Assembly: GCA_003220075.1 (NCBI GenBank)
Contig: QHRJ01000041.1
Span: 1 to 38,481, forward strand
Direction: 5' to 3'
DNA length: 38,481 bases
Source: Verrucomicrobiota bacterium
Lineage (GTDB): Bacteria; Verrucomicrobiota; Verrucomicrobiia; Chthoniobacterales; UBA10450
Position numbers and translations under genes: made by a program
Notes under the pieces: generated by a model
What the model was told of the DNA's origin: nothing
Databases searched by the model: none
The model's input: the letters and a program-made list of their open reading frames with translations, nothing else
Shown: piece after piece, positions 1 through 10,055 of the stretch
Position numbering within the stretch: position 1 is the stretch's first letter
Layout of the letters: each line of letters begins with the position of its first letter

Positions 1-52
1 AAGAAGCCAACGCATCGTGAATCTCCCCGCCGAAACCGCCCTCAGGCGATCA

Positions 53-529
53 TTAGAACCGCAATGACGACTCATAACTCACAGGCATGCTATCCAGCAC
101 ATAACGCGGAGGCGTGGCCGTCCGGTGAGTCGAGAGATGCGAACGCGGTTGACTGACGGTAATGCGAGTGGAGACCGGCGAAGCCAGACTCCAGCCACCA
201 TCGGTTACGCTTTGGGCTGGAACAATGGGAGCAACGCGGGCGACATTCGGGGTCGGCGGGGTCTGATAAATCTTGAGCGAGATCACTGCCGCGCAAAGCA
301 ACACTGCCAGCACCGCCACCTGATAGGATGCAAGGCGCGCAACATTCAGGCTCATCATGAAATCCTGCGCCCGACCAAACGCGATTTTCCAGAGCGGTTG
401 GCGGAGCAATTCATCGCGTTGCCGGCGATGAAATTCGTGCAGGAAATTCTCGAAATAACCGGGAGGCGGTTGCTCGTATTTTTTCAACCGCAACAGCCTG
501 CCAATTTCGTTGTCGTCGAACTCGTCCAT
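53..529 (-). CDS. Hypothetical single-TM protein downstream of an ECF sigma factor (possible anti-sigma-like partner)
   Basis: 158 aa ORF with a central hydrophobic segment (YQVAVLAVLLCAAVISLKI). It lies directly downstream of, and co-directional with, the sigma factor ORF. Confidence 0.7.
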   Translation of the reverse strand: MDEFDDNEIGRLLRLKKYEQPPPGYFENFLHEFHRRQRDELLRQPLWKIAFGRAQDFMMSLNVARLASYQVAVLAVLLCAAVISLKIYQTPPTPNVARVAPIVPAQSVTDGGWSLASPVSTRITVSQPRSHLSTHRTATPPRYVLDSMPVSYESSLRF

Positions 530-541
530 CTTCTTTTGTCT

Positions 542-1138
542 TTACGTCACCGGGTTCTTGCGAAACTCGTCCAGATAATTTTGCAATTGCCGGTTCGCGT
601 AGAAGAGCCGGGAACGTACCGTTCCTTCAGAAACGTTCAAGATTTTACTGATCTCGGCGTGGGGCATTCCCTGAATATGGAACATAGTCACAACGGCTCT
701 GTGTTCATCAGACAGTTTCATCATGGCCTCGTTCAATCTTCGCTGGAGCTCGGACAGATCGGCCTCCCGCACCGGACTGCTGGTTTGGGTGAGCTCGAGA
801 AATTCCTTATCGTTCTGAATGCTCGCGTCCACATCGTCGAGGCTGAGGTGAAAACGGCGGCCGCGTTTCTTTAAAAAATTCAGCGTCATGTTCACCGCGA
901 TGGAATGGATCCAGGTGTAGAAAGAGGATTTGCCACGGAAACCGCGGATCGATTTGTAGGCCTTGGAAAAGATATCCTGGAGCAGGTCGTTCGTATCCTC
1001 GTGATTCGAGGTCATGTTATAGACCAGGCCGTACAGGCGCGGGGTGTATTTCACCACCAGCTGATCGAAGGCGCCGGCATCCCCATCCTGGGTACGCGCG
1101 ACCAGCTGCTGATCTTCATCGGTTCGTGGCTGGTCCAT
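542..1138 (-). CDS. RNA polymerase sigma-70 factor, ECF subfamily
   Basis: Region 2 (FDQLVVKYTPRLYGLVYNMTSNHEDTNDLLQDIFSKAYKSIRGFRGKSSFYTWIHSIAVN) and region 4 (ISKILNVSEGTVRSRLFYANRQLQ). The ORF runs to 1234; MDQPRTDED at 1138 is the likelier start. Confidence 0.93.
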   Translation of the reverse strand: MDQPRTDEDQQLVARTQDGDAGAFDQLVVKYTPRLYGLVYNMTSNHEDTNDLLQDIFSKAYKSIRGFRGKSSFYTWIHSIAVNMTLNFLKKRGRRFHLSLDDVDASIQNDKEFLELTQTSSPVREADLSELQRRLNEAMMKLSDEHRAVVTMFHIQGMPHAEISKILNVSEGTVRSRLFYANRQLQNYLDEFRKNPVT

Positions 1139-1246
1139 TGCCCCTCTTTTTCTTTTAACATTCGGGCCGGGAACCGACGACAACAAATCAGAGATTCGAC
1201 GCGGCGCAGCGAGAACGGAACTCATTTTTTTCAATGGACGAGGCGA

Positions 1247-1942
1247 TTAACGCCGGTCGCGCACCGAGAGGAGCCAGAGCAAATTCCCGAGCGCGGCGAT
1301 GAAGGCAGCGACGTAAGTGAGCGCGGCGGCGTTGAGCACATTGTTTACCCCGGCGACCTCAGCTCCCGGCTGCACAATCCCCATCTGCTGCAAAATTATT
1401 TTGGCCCGACGCGAGGCGTCGAACTCGACCGGCAATGTGATCAACTGAAACACCAGCAGGATGGCGTAACAATAAATGCCGAGCGTGATCAGGCCCGTCA
1501 GGTGAAACCACAGACCGCCAATGAGGATAAAGGGGAGCAACTGCGACGCTGCCATGGTAACGGGCACGACCGCCATCCGCGCTTTTAGTGGCGCATAAGA
1601 TTTCGCATGCTGAATGGCGTGGCCGGTTTCATGCGCGGCAATCCCGAGCGCGGCCACCGACGGGGTGTTGAAAACGCTCGATGACAAACACAACCGCTTC
1701 GTCCTCGGATCGTAGTGATCGCCCAGAAAATCGTTCGTCTCCACCACATCGACATCGTGAATTTGTGCCGCCTGCAAAATCTCGCGTGCGCATTCCGCAC
1801 CCGTGATGTTGGAGCTCGCGCGCACCTTACTCCAGCGCCCAAAGGCCCTGCTTACCCGAAACTGCGCCCAAATACCGACGATCAAAGGCACGCCGAGATA
1901 AAGCAAAAAGTGACTGCCGCCGTATCCGATTGGGTAGAACAT
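1247..1942 (-). CDS. Neutral zinc metallopeptidase, YugP-like membrane protease
   Basis: HETGHAIQHA zinc motif, multiple TM segments, NTPSVAALGIAAHETGHAIQ typical of the family. Confidence 0.9.
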   Translation of the reverse strand: MFYPIGYGGSHFLLYLGVPLIVGIWAQFRVSRAFGRWSKVRASSNITGAECAREILQAAQIHDVDVVETNDFLGDHYDPRTKRLCLSSSVFNTPSVAALGIAAHETGHAIQHAKSYAPLKARMAVVPVTMAASQLLPFILIGGLWFHLTGLITLGIYCYAILLVFQLITLPVEFDASRRAKIILQQMGIVQPGAEVAGVNNVLNAAALTYVAAFIAALGNLLWLLSVRDRR

Positions 1943-2011
1943 TCCTGTTTTAAGTGTGTCTGCTAATTAGACGCCGGCAATCTCGCTTCGTTCATTTCGC
2001 TTCAATCTGCC

Positions 2012-2096
2012 GTCATCCCGAGCTACGTCGAGGGATCCCGCCGCGTAAGCTTTGAGGTAACTTCAACGGGATCCCTCGACTTTCGCTCGGGATGAC
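2012..2096. repeat. Dispersed palindromic repeat, family A (GTCATCCCGAGC...GCTCGGGATGAC), copy 1
   Basis: Outer arms gtcatcccgagc / gctcgggatgac and inner arms gagggatcccg / cgggatccctc. Related copies at 21718-21811 and 24593-24709. Confidence 0.9.
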
Positions 2097-2114
2097 CGAA
2101 ATTGTTTGCGCTGC

Positions 2115-3266
2115 TCAAATTTCTAGCTGTTTTGGAAACTTCGAGAGAATTCGACAGCCATCTCTTTCCACAATCACCACATCTTCAATCCGCGCACCGC
2201 CGATTCCCGGATAATACAAACCTGGCTCAACCGTGAGACATTGTCCCGCTTTCAACACCACTTTTTGCAAACGCGGATATTCATGAATTTCGAGCCCAAG
2301 CCCGTGCCCGGTCCCGTGAAAAAATCCGACGCGGCGCCCATTACGCACTTCAGTGGGAAAACCGCGGTCATTGAATAGCTCTGTAATAGCCTGGTGAATG
2401 CTCATTCCGTCCACGCCCGCTTTGATTCGTTTCAAGGCTAACGCCTGACCAGCCTTGACCGCTCCCCAAAGTTTGCGCTGTTGCTCGCTGGCGCGACCGC
2501 GCACCACTGTTCGCGTCATGTCGCCCCAGTAGCCGGTCTGGGCGTCGCGCGGAAATATATCGAAAATGATCAACGAATTTGCCTGGATTGGACCGAATCC
2601 GCGCTCGTGCGGATCGCACGCCTGATCGCCCCCCGCCACGATTGTGTTCGTGGGCACACCGCCGGCGCGTAAAATTGCGCTGTCTATTTCCGCGCGCAGA
2701 ATTTCCGAGGTCAATGTTTTGCCGGACCACTTCAATTTTTTCCCCGCTCCCACCGTTGAAGCCTTCAGGATTTCCATCCCGCGCTTCATCCCCGTTTCCG
2801 TGATCCGCAAGGCGCGCTCGAGCAGCCGAATTTCCTCCGCTGTTTTCTTCTCCCGCGCCGGCCAGAAAAGCCCGTTGCTCGTTTCCAGCGCGATCCCCCT
2901 CCGCCTAATCTCGTTAGCAAAACCCAGCGGAAAATTCGCCGGCACCTTCGCCCGCTTTACTCCACGTTTCGTTAGAAAATGCGCCACGACTTTTTCGTAG
3001 GGCGGCGCCTTTTTTGCCTTGCCCTGAACTTCGTGTTCGAGCTGGCTGAACATGACAAACTCGTCCGCCTTCGCATTTTTCTTCGCCCGATCGATCTCCA
3101 GATCGCTTAGGACAAGTGTGCGCTTCCCGTTTTGCTGAAGAAAAATGAACGGATCGCCAATGAAGATCCGCGTCGCGTAAAGCATATCTGCATCGGTATC
3201 GCTGGGCGCGACAATTAGGCGGGCCGGTTGGGGTTTGGTTGGCATATTCTTTAAATTGTAGGGCAA
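2115..3266 (-). CDS. Xaa-Pro aminopeptidase / M24 family metallopeptidase
   Basis: M24 motifs: FDIFPRDAQTGYWGDMTRTVV, GFFHGTGHGLGLEIHEYP, LTVEPGLYYPGIGGARIEDVVIV. Confidence 0.93.
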   Translation of the reverse strand: MPYNLKNMPTKPQPARLIVAPSDTDADMLYATRIFIGDPFIFLQQNGKRTLVLSDLEIDRAKKNAKADEFVMFSQLEHEVQGKAKKAPPYEKVVAHFLTKRGVKRAKVPANFPLGFANEIRRRGIALETSNGLFWPAREKKTAEEIRLLERALRITETGMKRGMEILKASTVGAGKKLKWSGKTLTSEILRAEIDSAILRAGGVPTNTIVAGGDQACDPHERGFGPIQANSLIIFDIFPRDAQTGYWGDMTRTVVRGRASEQQRKLWGAVKAGQALALKRIKAGVDGMSIHQAITELFNDRGFPTEVRNGRRVGFFHGTGHGLGLEIHEYPRLQKVVLKAGQCLTVEPGLYYPGIGGARIEDVVIVERDGCRILSKFPKQLEI

Positions 3267-3346
3267 CCGCGCCGGTTGCCAATGTTTTCAATAGTAGAGG
3301 CGGTTCACCGAACCGCCCGCGGGCGATTGAGGTCAATCGCCCCTAC
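3258..3346. repeat. Multi-hairpin dispersed repeat, family B (GTAGGG...CCCTAC)
   Basis: Outer gtaggg/ccctac encloses three hairpins: ggcaaccgcgccggttgcc, ggcggttcaccgaaccgcc, gggcgattgaggtcaatcgccc. Confidence 0.8.
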
Positions 3347-3357
3347 CTGCAAAGGCG

Positions 3358-6300
3358 TTAAGTCCTTCGCACATCCAATTGCCGCCGCAAAATCCAGTGC
3401 AACAACCCGAGCAGCGCAAGGCTCGATCCGATCAACACGATGGTGTTGAAGACGAACACATCCACCTTCATTCCGAGATACCGCTTATACTGACCGAAAA
3501 ACACATTAGGTTTTCCGCCCCGCCGATAATCGCTTTGTTCCATCTCCGCGTTCGAAATCAAATCGGATACTTTTTGGTTCAGATAGAGCGTCTCCGCCGT
3601 TACGGGACCGTTGGCATCCTTGAATTGGCTGCGATCAAACGACTGCTTGCCATCGAGCACCTGATCAATCACCCCAAGATACCGATCCAACTCGTCCGGC
3701 GTTTTCGCCTCCAAGCCCGACAGCATCGCCAATGTATCCTTTAGATCATTCAAGCCTCTCCTTGATTCTGGCCGAGTATCATGACGAGCCACGATCCGAT
3801 CGATCTCGCGCTGGGTTCGGTCCTGCCGGCGCGTCACCGGATTCAGTTTGGCCTGCGCCACAATCATTTCCTCGTAGGACCAGCGCATGGCGATGAACTG
3901 GCAAATGAATGGCACCTGCAATTTGCTGTCCATTTTCTTGTTCTGTTCCTTGTTCGGATGCTCCGAAAACCAGCGCGTGAACGTGTAGACGAGGGCGAGG
4001 TTGCGGTTCATGTCTTCATATTTGATAAGCGCCCCACCCATGATGATCTGCGGAATCAAGACCAGCGGCACGATGTTGGCGGCCGTCTTCGGATCCGAAA
4101 CGAGGGAGGAAATCACCAGGCCGAGAGCGACCCCACCCATCGCTGTCATGAACACGATTCCGAGGTAAATCCAAAACATCCCCCGGATTTCGAGAATGTA
4201 ATTGCCGATCAAGACAAAGAGGATGCATTGCGCCAGCGCGAAGACGCCGAGCGAAACCGTTTTTGCGAAAACATAGTAAGGCAGCCTGACATTGAGATTG
4301 CGCTCCCGTTGCAGAACCACCCGATCGCGAATGATATCGTCGGCGCTGTTGGTCAGGCCGAGGAACATCGCGACGATAAGTGTAAGGAAGAGAAACGTCG
4401 GGATGTGATAGGCGGAGGCGAAATCGTAGGTGCCGCTGTCGGAGTAGCGCAGCAAACTCGCGATCAGAAAGGCCAGCACCGGTGCGACCCCGATGGTGAT
4501 GACGAGATTGCCGCGATTGCGCAGCTTGCTGATGAAGGCGCGCTTCAGCAGAGTGCGCAACTGTGTCCATTCGTCGTGCCAGCGAAACGGCACCCGTTTT
4601 TTCTTTTGCACCGGCACGCTTGGCAACGGCGCCACTGGCTCCTTGCGCAAGGAAACCTGCTTGACATCCTGGATCAGGCGGAACGCTTCATATTTGTCCC
4701 GCCAGAATTCCGGTGCATAACGCCGCGACGGCACCAGTTGGCCGCGATTGTTCTCCTCGTAAATAATGTCGCCACTCAGATCGCGCAGCGGCGTTTCCAA
4801 AACGTCGAAAATAAATTCCGGCCGGGTTGTTCCGCACGATGGACATGCACCCAGATCGGCGCCGAATTGATGCTGGTGTTCCGCTTCCGCAAAATAACGC
4901 AGCATCTCGGTCGGCGTCCCGAAAAAAACCAGTCGCCCGCCCTTGTCGAGCAGGATGGCCTTGTGAAACATCTGGAAAAGTTTCGAGCTCGGCTGGTGAA
5001 TGGTGACGATGATGATCTTGTTGTGCGCCATCGACCGAATGATCTCGAGGACGTGTTCGGAATCTTTCGAGCTGAGGCCCGAGGTCGGCTCGTCGAAAAG
5101 ATAAATGTCCGCCGAACCGATCATGTCGAGGCCGATATTGAGTCGTTTGCGTTCACCACCGCTCAGCATTTTCCTGACCGCGGTCCCCACGACGGCATCG
5201 CGCCGCTCGCTCAAACCGAGCTCGACCAACTTTCCTTCCAGGCGGCGCGTCCGGTCGCGTCGTGACAAATGCGGCGAGCGAATCGCGGCCGCGAACTGCA
5301 AATTTTCGCCGATCGTCAGATGCTCATCGAAAGCGTCTTCCTGCGGGATGTAACTGACGTAGCGCTTCAGCTGATCGAGATTCGGATAAAGGGGCTGGTT
5401 ATTGAGCAGGACCTGGCCGCTCGCCGGCTCTAGTTGCCCGGCCAACACCTTGAGCAACGTGCTTTTCCCCGAGCCGCTCGCCCCCATCACGCAAACCAAT
5501 TCCCCGCGCACCACATTGAAGGAAATTCCCTCCAGTCCGATATCCCCGCTGCCGAAGCGGTGCGTGATTTCGCTCACCTCCAGGGTACGAATGATATTGC
5601 GCTCTTCCTCGATGATGCGCTCGGAAAAATTGCATTTCAAAAACTGCCCGACATCGATGCGAATGGTGTCGCCATCTTTTAACGGCGAAGTGGTGCGCAC
5701 ATTGGTCTCGCCCACCACGATCGGGCGATCGGCCTCGAGCACTTCCAAGGTCCCGACACGTTTGTCATAATCGCAAAAAATCTTCAGCAACACATCGCCC
5801 GCCGTCCCCGGCGAAAGCAAAATGTCGTCCTCTTCGAGCAGGCTCGGATTATTCGAGACCAGATACTCCGACTTGGAAGCTTTGAGTTGAAACCGACCAC
5901 CCAGCGCCCGGGCGCGACGGCGCAGATCGAGCAGATCGAGCTCGCTGTCATTGTGAAAAACGATCCGGTCCTGCAAGGTCGCTTCCACCAAAGTCCCGGC
6001 ACGCAACCGCGTGCCGTTGAGTTCGGCATCCACGTCCTTCAACGCCTTCACCTTCACTTTTAATCCAAAAGTGACTTCCAACGCAGTCTCACGTGTCCGC
6101 GCCCGCTCCAGCTCGACTTCATCGGAGTCACGATTCACCCGGATGAAAATTTGCGGGAGCGAGACGTTTTTCTTGGCGTTGAAATATTGCGCCAGGTCCT
6201 GATAACTGAGCACCTGGTCGCCCACCAGAATGCGTTGGCCTGGATAAATGCGGCAAAACCCGCCCCGCACCAATGGCCGGCTTCGCACCGACACACTTTG

Positions 6301-6972
6301 CGAGCTGTAATTTTTCAAAAGGATCAAATCGTGATAACGAAAGGCCAGCAGCCGGTCGCTGGCAGCGAGACTTTTCAACATCACGTCCGATTGGCCGTTG
6401 TTGCCAAACGAGATCGATTCCAGGGGCGAGGAGCCGCGCTGGTAGACCGTGGGATCCGACTCCTCGCTCGCGTTCAGCTGATAAACGATGTCAATCGCCT
6501 GCGCCGCCATCCCTAGCTGCGACATGAAAGAATAAAATTGCACCACCTGCTCCTGCTTGAGGCCGGCTTGCGAGATCAGATCGTAGAGCTGCACCCCCAG
6601 CATAATCTTGCGGTCGGTGCTCAGCTGAACGCTGAGCTTTTGCGCCATCGCCGTTAAGTCCTGCTGCTCGTAAAGCGCCTGCCGAAACAGTTGCCGTAGT
6701 TCGGAGTAAACTGCTTCCGGATAATCGTAACGCAGAAAGCCAAGGCTGGAGTCGATTTCTTCTTCCAGCAAAACGCCGTCCGCTTTCGAAAAACTGGCCA
6801 GCACCTGGATCAGCAACGGCAGCAAATTCGGTCCTTCCGAAACGCTCCGCGGTTTGCGCATGGCCCGGCGCATCCAGCGCCGACCTTTCCGCTGCATGCG
6901 ATACGCAAAAGGGGTCACGCGTTGCACTGCGCGATCAATTTTATCGGCTACCTGGGCTAACAATTCGGCCAT
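3358..6972 (-). CDS. ABC transporter with fused ATPase and permease (ABCG/White-like), with N-terminal TerB-like and FHA-like regions
   Basis: Walker A GASGSGKST, signature LSGGERKRL, Walker B IYLFDEPTSGL, then an ABC2-type membrane domain. N-terminus has an ADGVLLEEEI TerB-like motif. The ORF extends to 7209 but the first 79 residues are repeat-derived; MAELLAQVADKI at 6972 is the likely start. Confidence 0.9.
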   Translation of the reverse strand: MAELLAQVADKIDRAVQRVTPFAYRMQRKGRRWMRRAMRKPRSVSEGPNLLPLLIQVLASFSKADGVLLEEEIDSSLGFLRYDYPEAVYSELRQLFRQALYEQQDLTAMAQKLSVQLSTDRKIMLGVQLYDLISQAGLKQEQVVQFYSFMSQLGMAAQAIDIVYQLNASEESDPTVYQRGSSPLESISFGNNGQSDVMLKSLAASDRLLAFRYHDLILLKNYSSQSVSVRSRPLVRGGFCRIYPGQRILVGDQVLSYQDLAQYFNAKKNVSLPQIFIRVNRDSDEVELERARTRETALEVTFGLKVKVKALKDVDAELNGTRLRAGTLVEATLQDRIVFHNDSELDLLDLRRRARALGGRFQLKASKSEYLVSNNPSLLEEDDILLSPGTAGDVLLKIFCDYDKRVGTLEVLEADRPIVVGETNVRTTSPLKDGDTIRIDVGQFLKCNFSERIIEEERNIIRTLEVSEITHRFGSGDIGLEGISFNVVRGELVCVMGASGSGKSTLLKVLAGQLEPASGQVLLNNQPLYPNLDQLKRYVSYIPQEDAFDEHLTIGENLQFAAAIRSPHLSRRDRTRRLEGKLVELGLSERRDAVVGTAVRKMLSGGERKRLNIGLDMIGSADIYLFDEPTSGLSSKDSEHVLEIIRSMAHNKIIIVTIHQPSSKLFQMFHKAILLDKGGRLVFFGTPTEMLRYFAEAEHQHQFGADLGACPSCGTTRPEFIFDVLETPLRDLSGDIIYEENNRGQLVPSRRYAPEFWRDKYEAFRLIQDVKQVSLRKEPVAPLPSVPVQKKKRVPFRWHDEWTQLRTLLKRAFISKLRNRGNLVITIGVAPVLAFLIASLLRYSDSGTYDFASAYHIPTFLFLTLIVAMFLGLTNSADDIIRDRVVLQRERNLNVRLPYYVFAKTVSLGVFALAQCILFVLIGNYILEIRGMFWIYLGIVFMTAMGGVALGLVISSLVSDPKTAANIVPLVLIPQIIMGGALIKYEDMNRNLALVYTFTRWFSEHPNKEQNKKMDSKLQVPFICQFIAMRWSYEEMIVAQAKLNPVTRRQDRTQREIDRIVARHDTRPESRRGLNDLKDTLAMLSGLEAKTPDELDRYLGVIDQVLDGKQSFDRSQFKDANGPVTAETLYLNQKVSDLISNAEMEQSDYRRGGKPNVFFGQYKRYLGMKVDVFVFNTIVLIGSSLALLGLLHWILRRQLDVRRT

Positions 6973-7045
6973 TGCTATTTGGGTGTAAATGTTACTCCAA
7001 GCCCCGGTCGACGCAATGATCGTGCCTCCTGCTTCGCCGCTCCGT

Positions 7046-7235
7046 GGCACAGCCATCTGGCTGTGGCTCCAATGATTGTCCGTTGCGCTGCAAGCAGAGC
7101 GGATCGGCCGCTGCCATGCCGGAACATAGGCTTTTAGCCTGTGCGCCCAGCGGAGTTGGACTCCGCTGATGCCAATCAGACAGCGGACAGGAATGACCGC
7201 TGGGCACACAGGCTGGGAAGCCTATGTTCCGCCGG
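7046..7235. repeat. Large cloverleaf-like inverted repeat, family C, copy 1
   Basis: Arms ccggaacataggcttttagcctgtgcgcccagcgg / ccgctgggcacacaggctgggaagcctatgttccgccgg, internal hairpin cggagttggactccg, flanking hairpin cacagccatctggctgtg. Related copy at about 26879-26991. Confidence 0.85.
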
Positions 7236-7369
7236 GTTAGCCGCACAGGCGAATCGAACGCCATCCCCGATTCGGTGTCGAATCCCAAAGGCGTGACTCC
7301 TGCTCATTGCATTGCCAAGCTGCTCATGTAACTTTTCTAGCGCGGCAAGATTTCCGCGCACCGAACCTA

Positions 7370-9400
7370 ATGGCGCAACCTGACCGCAACTCCTCGCGCG
7401 ACAACAAACGCAACAACGAGCCGAATTTCAACTGGCGCGGCATCGTTCTGATTGCCATTGCCTTTGGCCTCATCGGCATGGCTCTACTCGTTCGCAACGG
7501 CGGTTACCAGAATGTAGAGGACGTCCCCTACAACCGCTTTATCGAGCTGCTCGATAACAAGCAGATCATTAGCGACAAAAATCTCCCAGTCACCCTGCTC
7601 GTTCAGGAAGGCCAGCCCACCCGAGCCCTCATCGGTTATTACCGCAAACAAACCGCCGGCGCGGAACAGGCAGTGAAGTTCCGCACCACGGTCGATCTGA
7701 ATTTCAGCCCCGACCTCGAGAAGCGGCTTAGTGCTGCCGGCATTCAACCGGCCATCCGCACCGAATCGAACCTGTTCGCCCAGACCGTTCTCAGTTTTCT
7801 TCCGATCGCACTCTTTCTCCTCGTTCTCTATTTCCTGTTCCGCCAGCAAATCCGTATGGCCGGTAAAGGCGCCCTCAACTTCGGCAAATCCAAAGCGCGC
7901 ATGCTGGCCCGCGACAAAAACAAGATCACTTTCCGCGACGTCGCCGGAGTTGAGGAAGCCAAGGATGAAGTGCAGGAGCTGGTCGAGTTTTTGCGTGATC
8001 CGAAGAAGTTTCAGAAACTCGGGGGGCGCATTCCAAAAGGCGTGCTTTTGGTCGGGCCACCCGGCACCGGCAAAACCTTGTTAGCCCGCGCCATCGCCGG
8101 CGAGGCCGATGTCCCATTCTTTTCCATCAGCGGTTCCGATTTCGTCGAGATGTTTGTCGGCGTCGGCGCCAGTCGCGTCCGCGATATGTTTGAGCAGGGA
8201 AAGAAATCCGCGCCCTGCATCATTTTCATCGACGAAATTGACGCAGTCGGTCGCCATCGCGGCCATGGCGTCGGGGGCGGCCACGACGAGCGCGAACAAA
8301 CCCTCAATGCCTTGCTCGTCGAGATGGACGGATTCGATACTCAGGAAGGCGTTATTATCATCGCCGCTACTAACCGGCCCGATGTTCTCGATCCCGCTCT
8401 GCTTCGCCCCGGCCGTTTCGATCGCCAGATAACCGTTAATTTGCCCGATGTAAAAGGCCGCGAGGAAATTTTGCGGGTCCATTCCAAGAAAGTGAAGTTG
8501 GCCGAAGGGGTCGATCTCGCGGTGGTGGCGCGCGGCACGCCCGGTTATTCCGGGGCGGAATTGGCCAACGTCATCAATGAGGCTGCCTTGCTGGCAGCGC
8601 GGCGCAACTTGAAGGGCATCACGTTGGCTGAGCTGGAAGAAGCGCGCGACAAAGTCCGCTGGGGGAAGGAACGCCGCAGCCTGGCTTTAAGCGAGAAAGA
8701 AAAAACCAACACCGCTTACCACGAAGCCGGTCACGCGCTTCTTCTTGAATTACTCGAACACACCGAGCCGCTCCACAAAGTTACGATTATCCCGCGCGGG
8801 CCATCGTTGGGCAGCACCATGTGGTTGCCCGAAGAAGACAAATACACTAACCGCAAAGCCGAACTACTGGCCAGTCTCGCCGTCAGCATGGGCGGCCGCG
8901 TGGCCGAGGAGCTTGCTTTCGGCGATGTCACCAATGGCGCCCGCGGCGATATCAAAATGGCTACCGCCACCGCGCGCCGGATGGTGTGCGAATGGGGCAT
9001 GAGCGAAAAATTGGGAATGGTCGAGTACGGCGACCACGAAGATTACGTTTTCCTCGGGCGCGACATCTCTCGCGCACGCGACTACAGCGAAGCCACCGCC
9101 GAGGAAATCGATCGCGAAGTGCGCACGCTCCTCGATGAAGCGTACCAGAGGGCGAAGCAAATTCTCACCGCCAATCGTGACAAGCTCGACGTCATCGCCA
9201 AAGCGTTGCTCGAGTTCGAAACTCTCGACGGTTCGCAAATCAAAGAGATCGTCAAGTATGGCCGCATGCTCAACCCGCCACCGGGAATCGCCCCGCGCGG
9301 CGGCGAAAAAATGGAGCCGGAGAAACCGCCCAAACAGGTCGTCGTCGCCCCGGACGTCACTCCTCCGCTTCCCGGCGCCCTCGGCGGCGCCCCGGCGTAA
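7370..9400 (+). CDS. ftsH: ATP-dependent zinc metalloprotease FtsH
   Basis: AAA Walker A GPPGTGKT, Walker [17 protein letters not shown] region [26 protein letters not shown] zinc site. Likely start MAQPDRNSS at 7370. Confidence 0.97.
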   Translation: MAQPDRNSSRDNKRNNEPNFNWRGIVLIAIAFGLIGMALLVRNGGYQNVEDVPYNRFIELLDNKQIISDKNLPVTLLVQEGQPTRALIGYYRKQTAGAEQAVKFRTTVDLNFSPDLEKRLSAAGIQPAIRTESNLFAQTVLSFLPIALFLLVLYFLFRQQIRMAGKGALNFGKSKARMLARDKNKITFRDVAGVEEAKDEVQELVEFLRDPKKFQKLGGRIPKGVLLVGPPGTGKTLLARAIAGEADVPFFSISGSDFVEMFVGVGASRVRDMFEQGKKSAPCIIFIDEIDAVGRHRGHGVGGGHDEREQTLNALLVEMDGFDTQEGVIIIAATNRPDVLDPALLRPGRFDRQITVNLPDVKGREEILRVHSKKVKLAEGVDLAVVARGTPGYSGAELANVINEAALLAARRNLKGITLAELEEARDKVRWGKERRSLALSEKEKTNTAYHEAGHALLLELLEHTEPLHKVTIIPRGPSLGSTMWLPEEDKYTNRKAELLASLAVSMGGRVAEELAFGDVTNGARGDIKMATATARRMVCEWGMSEKLGMVEYGDHEDYVFLGRDISRARDYSEATAEEIDREVRTLLDEAYQRAKQILTANRDKLDVIAKALLEFETLDGSQIKEIVKYGRMLNPPPGIAPRGGEKMEPEKPPKQVVVAPDVTPPLPGALGGAPA

Positions 9401-9633
9401 AACGCTCCGCTGTCCTCGGCCTTCGATGTTGGTTGTTCGACGTTCCGTCTTCCTCTCATGCTCGATTTTTGAGCGAAATTTTACCTCTTCTGTAGCGGCG
9501 GTCCATGACTGCGGAACCCCAATCACCATTCCCCGACCACTATTCATCCTCTGCCCGTCCCCTGCTTCCTGGCGCGTTCCAGAAATAGACGAAAAACTGT
9601 TCGCGATTAAATACGAACTTTCGTATATATCTC

Positions 9634-9640
9634 GTTAGGC
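9634..9640 (+). other. Isolated attC/attI-like core site GTTAGGC at the left boundary of the cassette array
   Basis: atctcGTTAGGC shares 12 nt with the right end of the attC at 10046-10052. No complementary left half is visible upstream. Confidence 0.5.
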
Positions 9641-9700
9641 CTTGTCAATCTCGATTTCCTCAAATCGAATCTAACCGAAACTGAGGAAGAGCTTCGGCTG

Positions 9701-9934
9701 TTGTGCGCCCGGCTTAAGACGGGCGAGAACGTTCTGTTTGATGATTTTCACCTCGCGATGGCGCACATTTACCACCACCTGAACTCAGCTTGGAATGGCC
9801 GCTACACCACAGACCAGCGATGGCGCGACTGCTCCGATCAAGATTTTTCCGACTGGCAGAAGTTTCCTAAAGACCTACCGCTTATCGGCGACGATGACTA
9901 CTATGATTTGCCCGAATACAACGCCGAGACCTAA
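9701..9934 (+). CDS. Hypothetical protein, cassette 1 gene (start uncertain)
   Basis: 77 aa ORF from TTG. The frame stays open back to 9611 and reads ...LVNLDFLKSNLTETEEELRLLCARLKTGENVLFDDFHLAMAHIYHHLNSAWNGR, suggesting the true N-terminus abuts the GTTAGGC site. No ATG is present. Confidence 0.55.
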   Translation: MCARLKTGENVLFDDFHLAMAHIYHHLNSAWNGRYTTDQRWRDCSDQDFSDWQKFPKDLPLIGDDDYYDLPEYNAET

Positions 9935-10052
9935 CCAGTCGCTGCAGCCGACGCCTGGCCGGCTTGTTTCCTTCCTTTATCATGATTAAAATACTTCTAG
10001 AGTTCGCCAGTCGCGCTCTCGCTAGCCGCGGCTGAGCTTGATCTCGTTAGGC
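9929..10052 (+). other. Integron attC recombination site (attC1)
   Basis: R'' ACCTAAC (9929-9935) fits RYYYAAC and R' GTTAGGC (10046-10052) fits GTTRRRY. L'' GCTGCAGCCG pairs with L' CGGCTGAGC (reverse complement GCTCAGCCG), leaving one extrahelical base, as in attC sites. Confidence 0.85.
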
Positions 10053-10055
10053 CGC

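Noticed and set aside
125-874. 249 aa plus-strand ORF opposite the sigma factor
   Set aside because: Antisense to the ECF sigma factor and its downstream gene; no protein-like features.
2905-2920. ctcgttag integron-core-like string inside the M24 peptidase
   Set aside because: Lies within conserved coding sequence with no paired attC half nearby.
3781-5265. 494 aa plus-strand ORF (MTSHDPIDLALGSVLPARHRIQFG...)
   Set aside because: Shadow ORF antisense to the clearly coding ABC transporter; no recognisable motifs and low-complexity His/Arg/Gln-rich composition.
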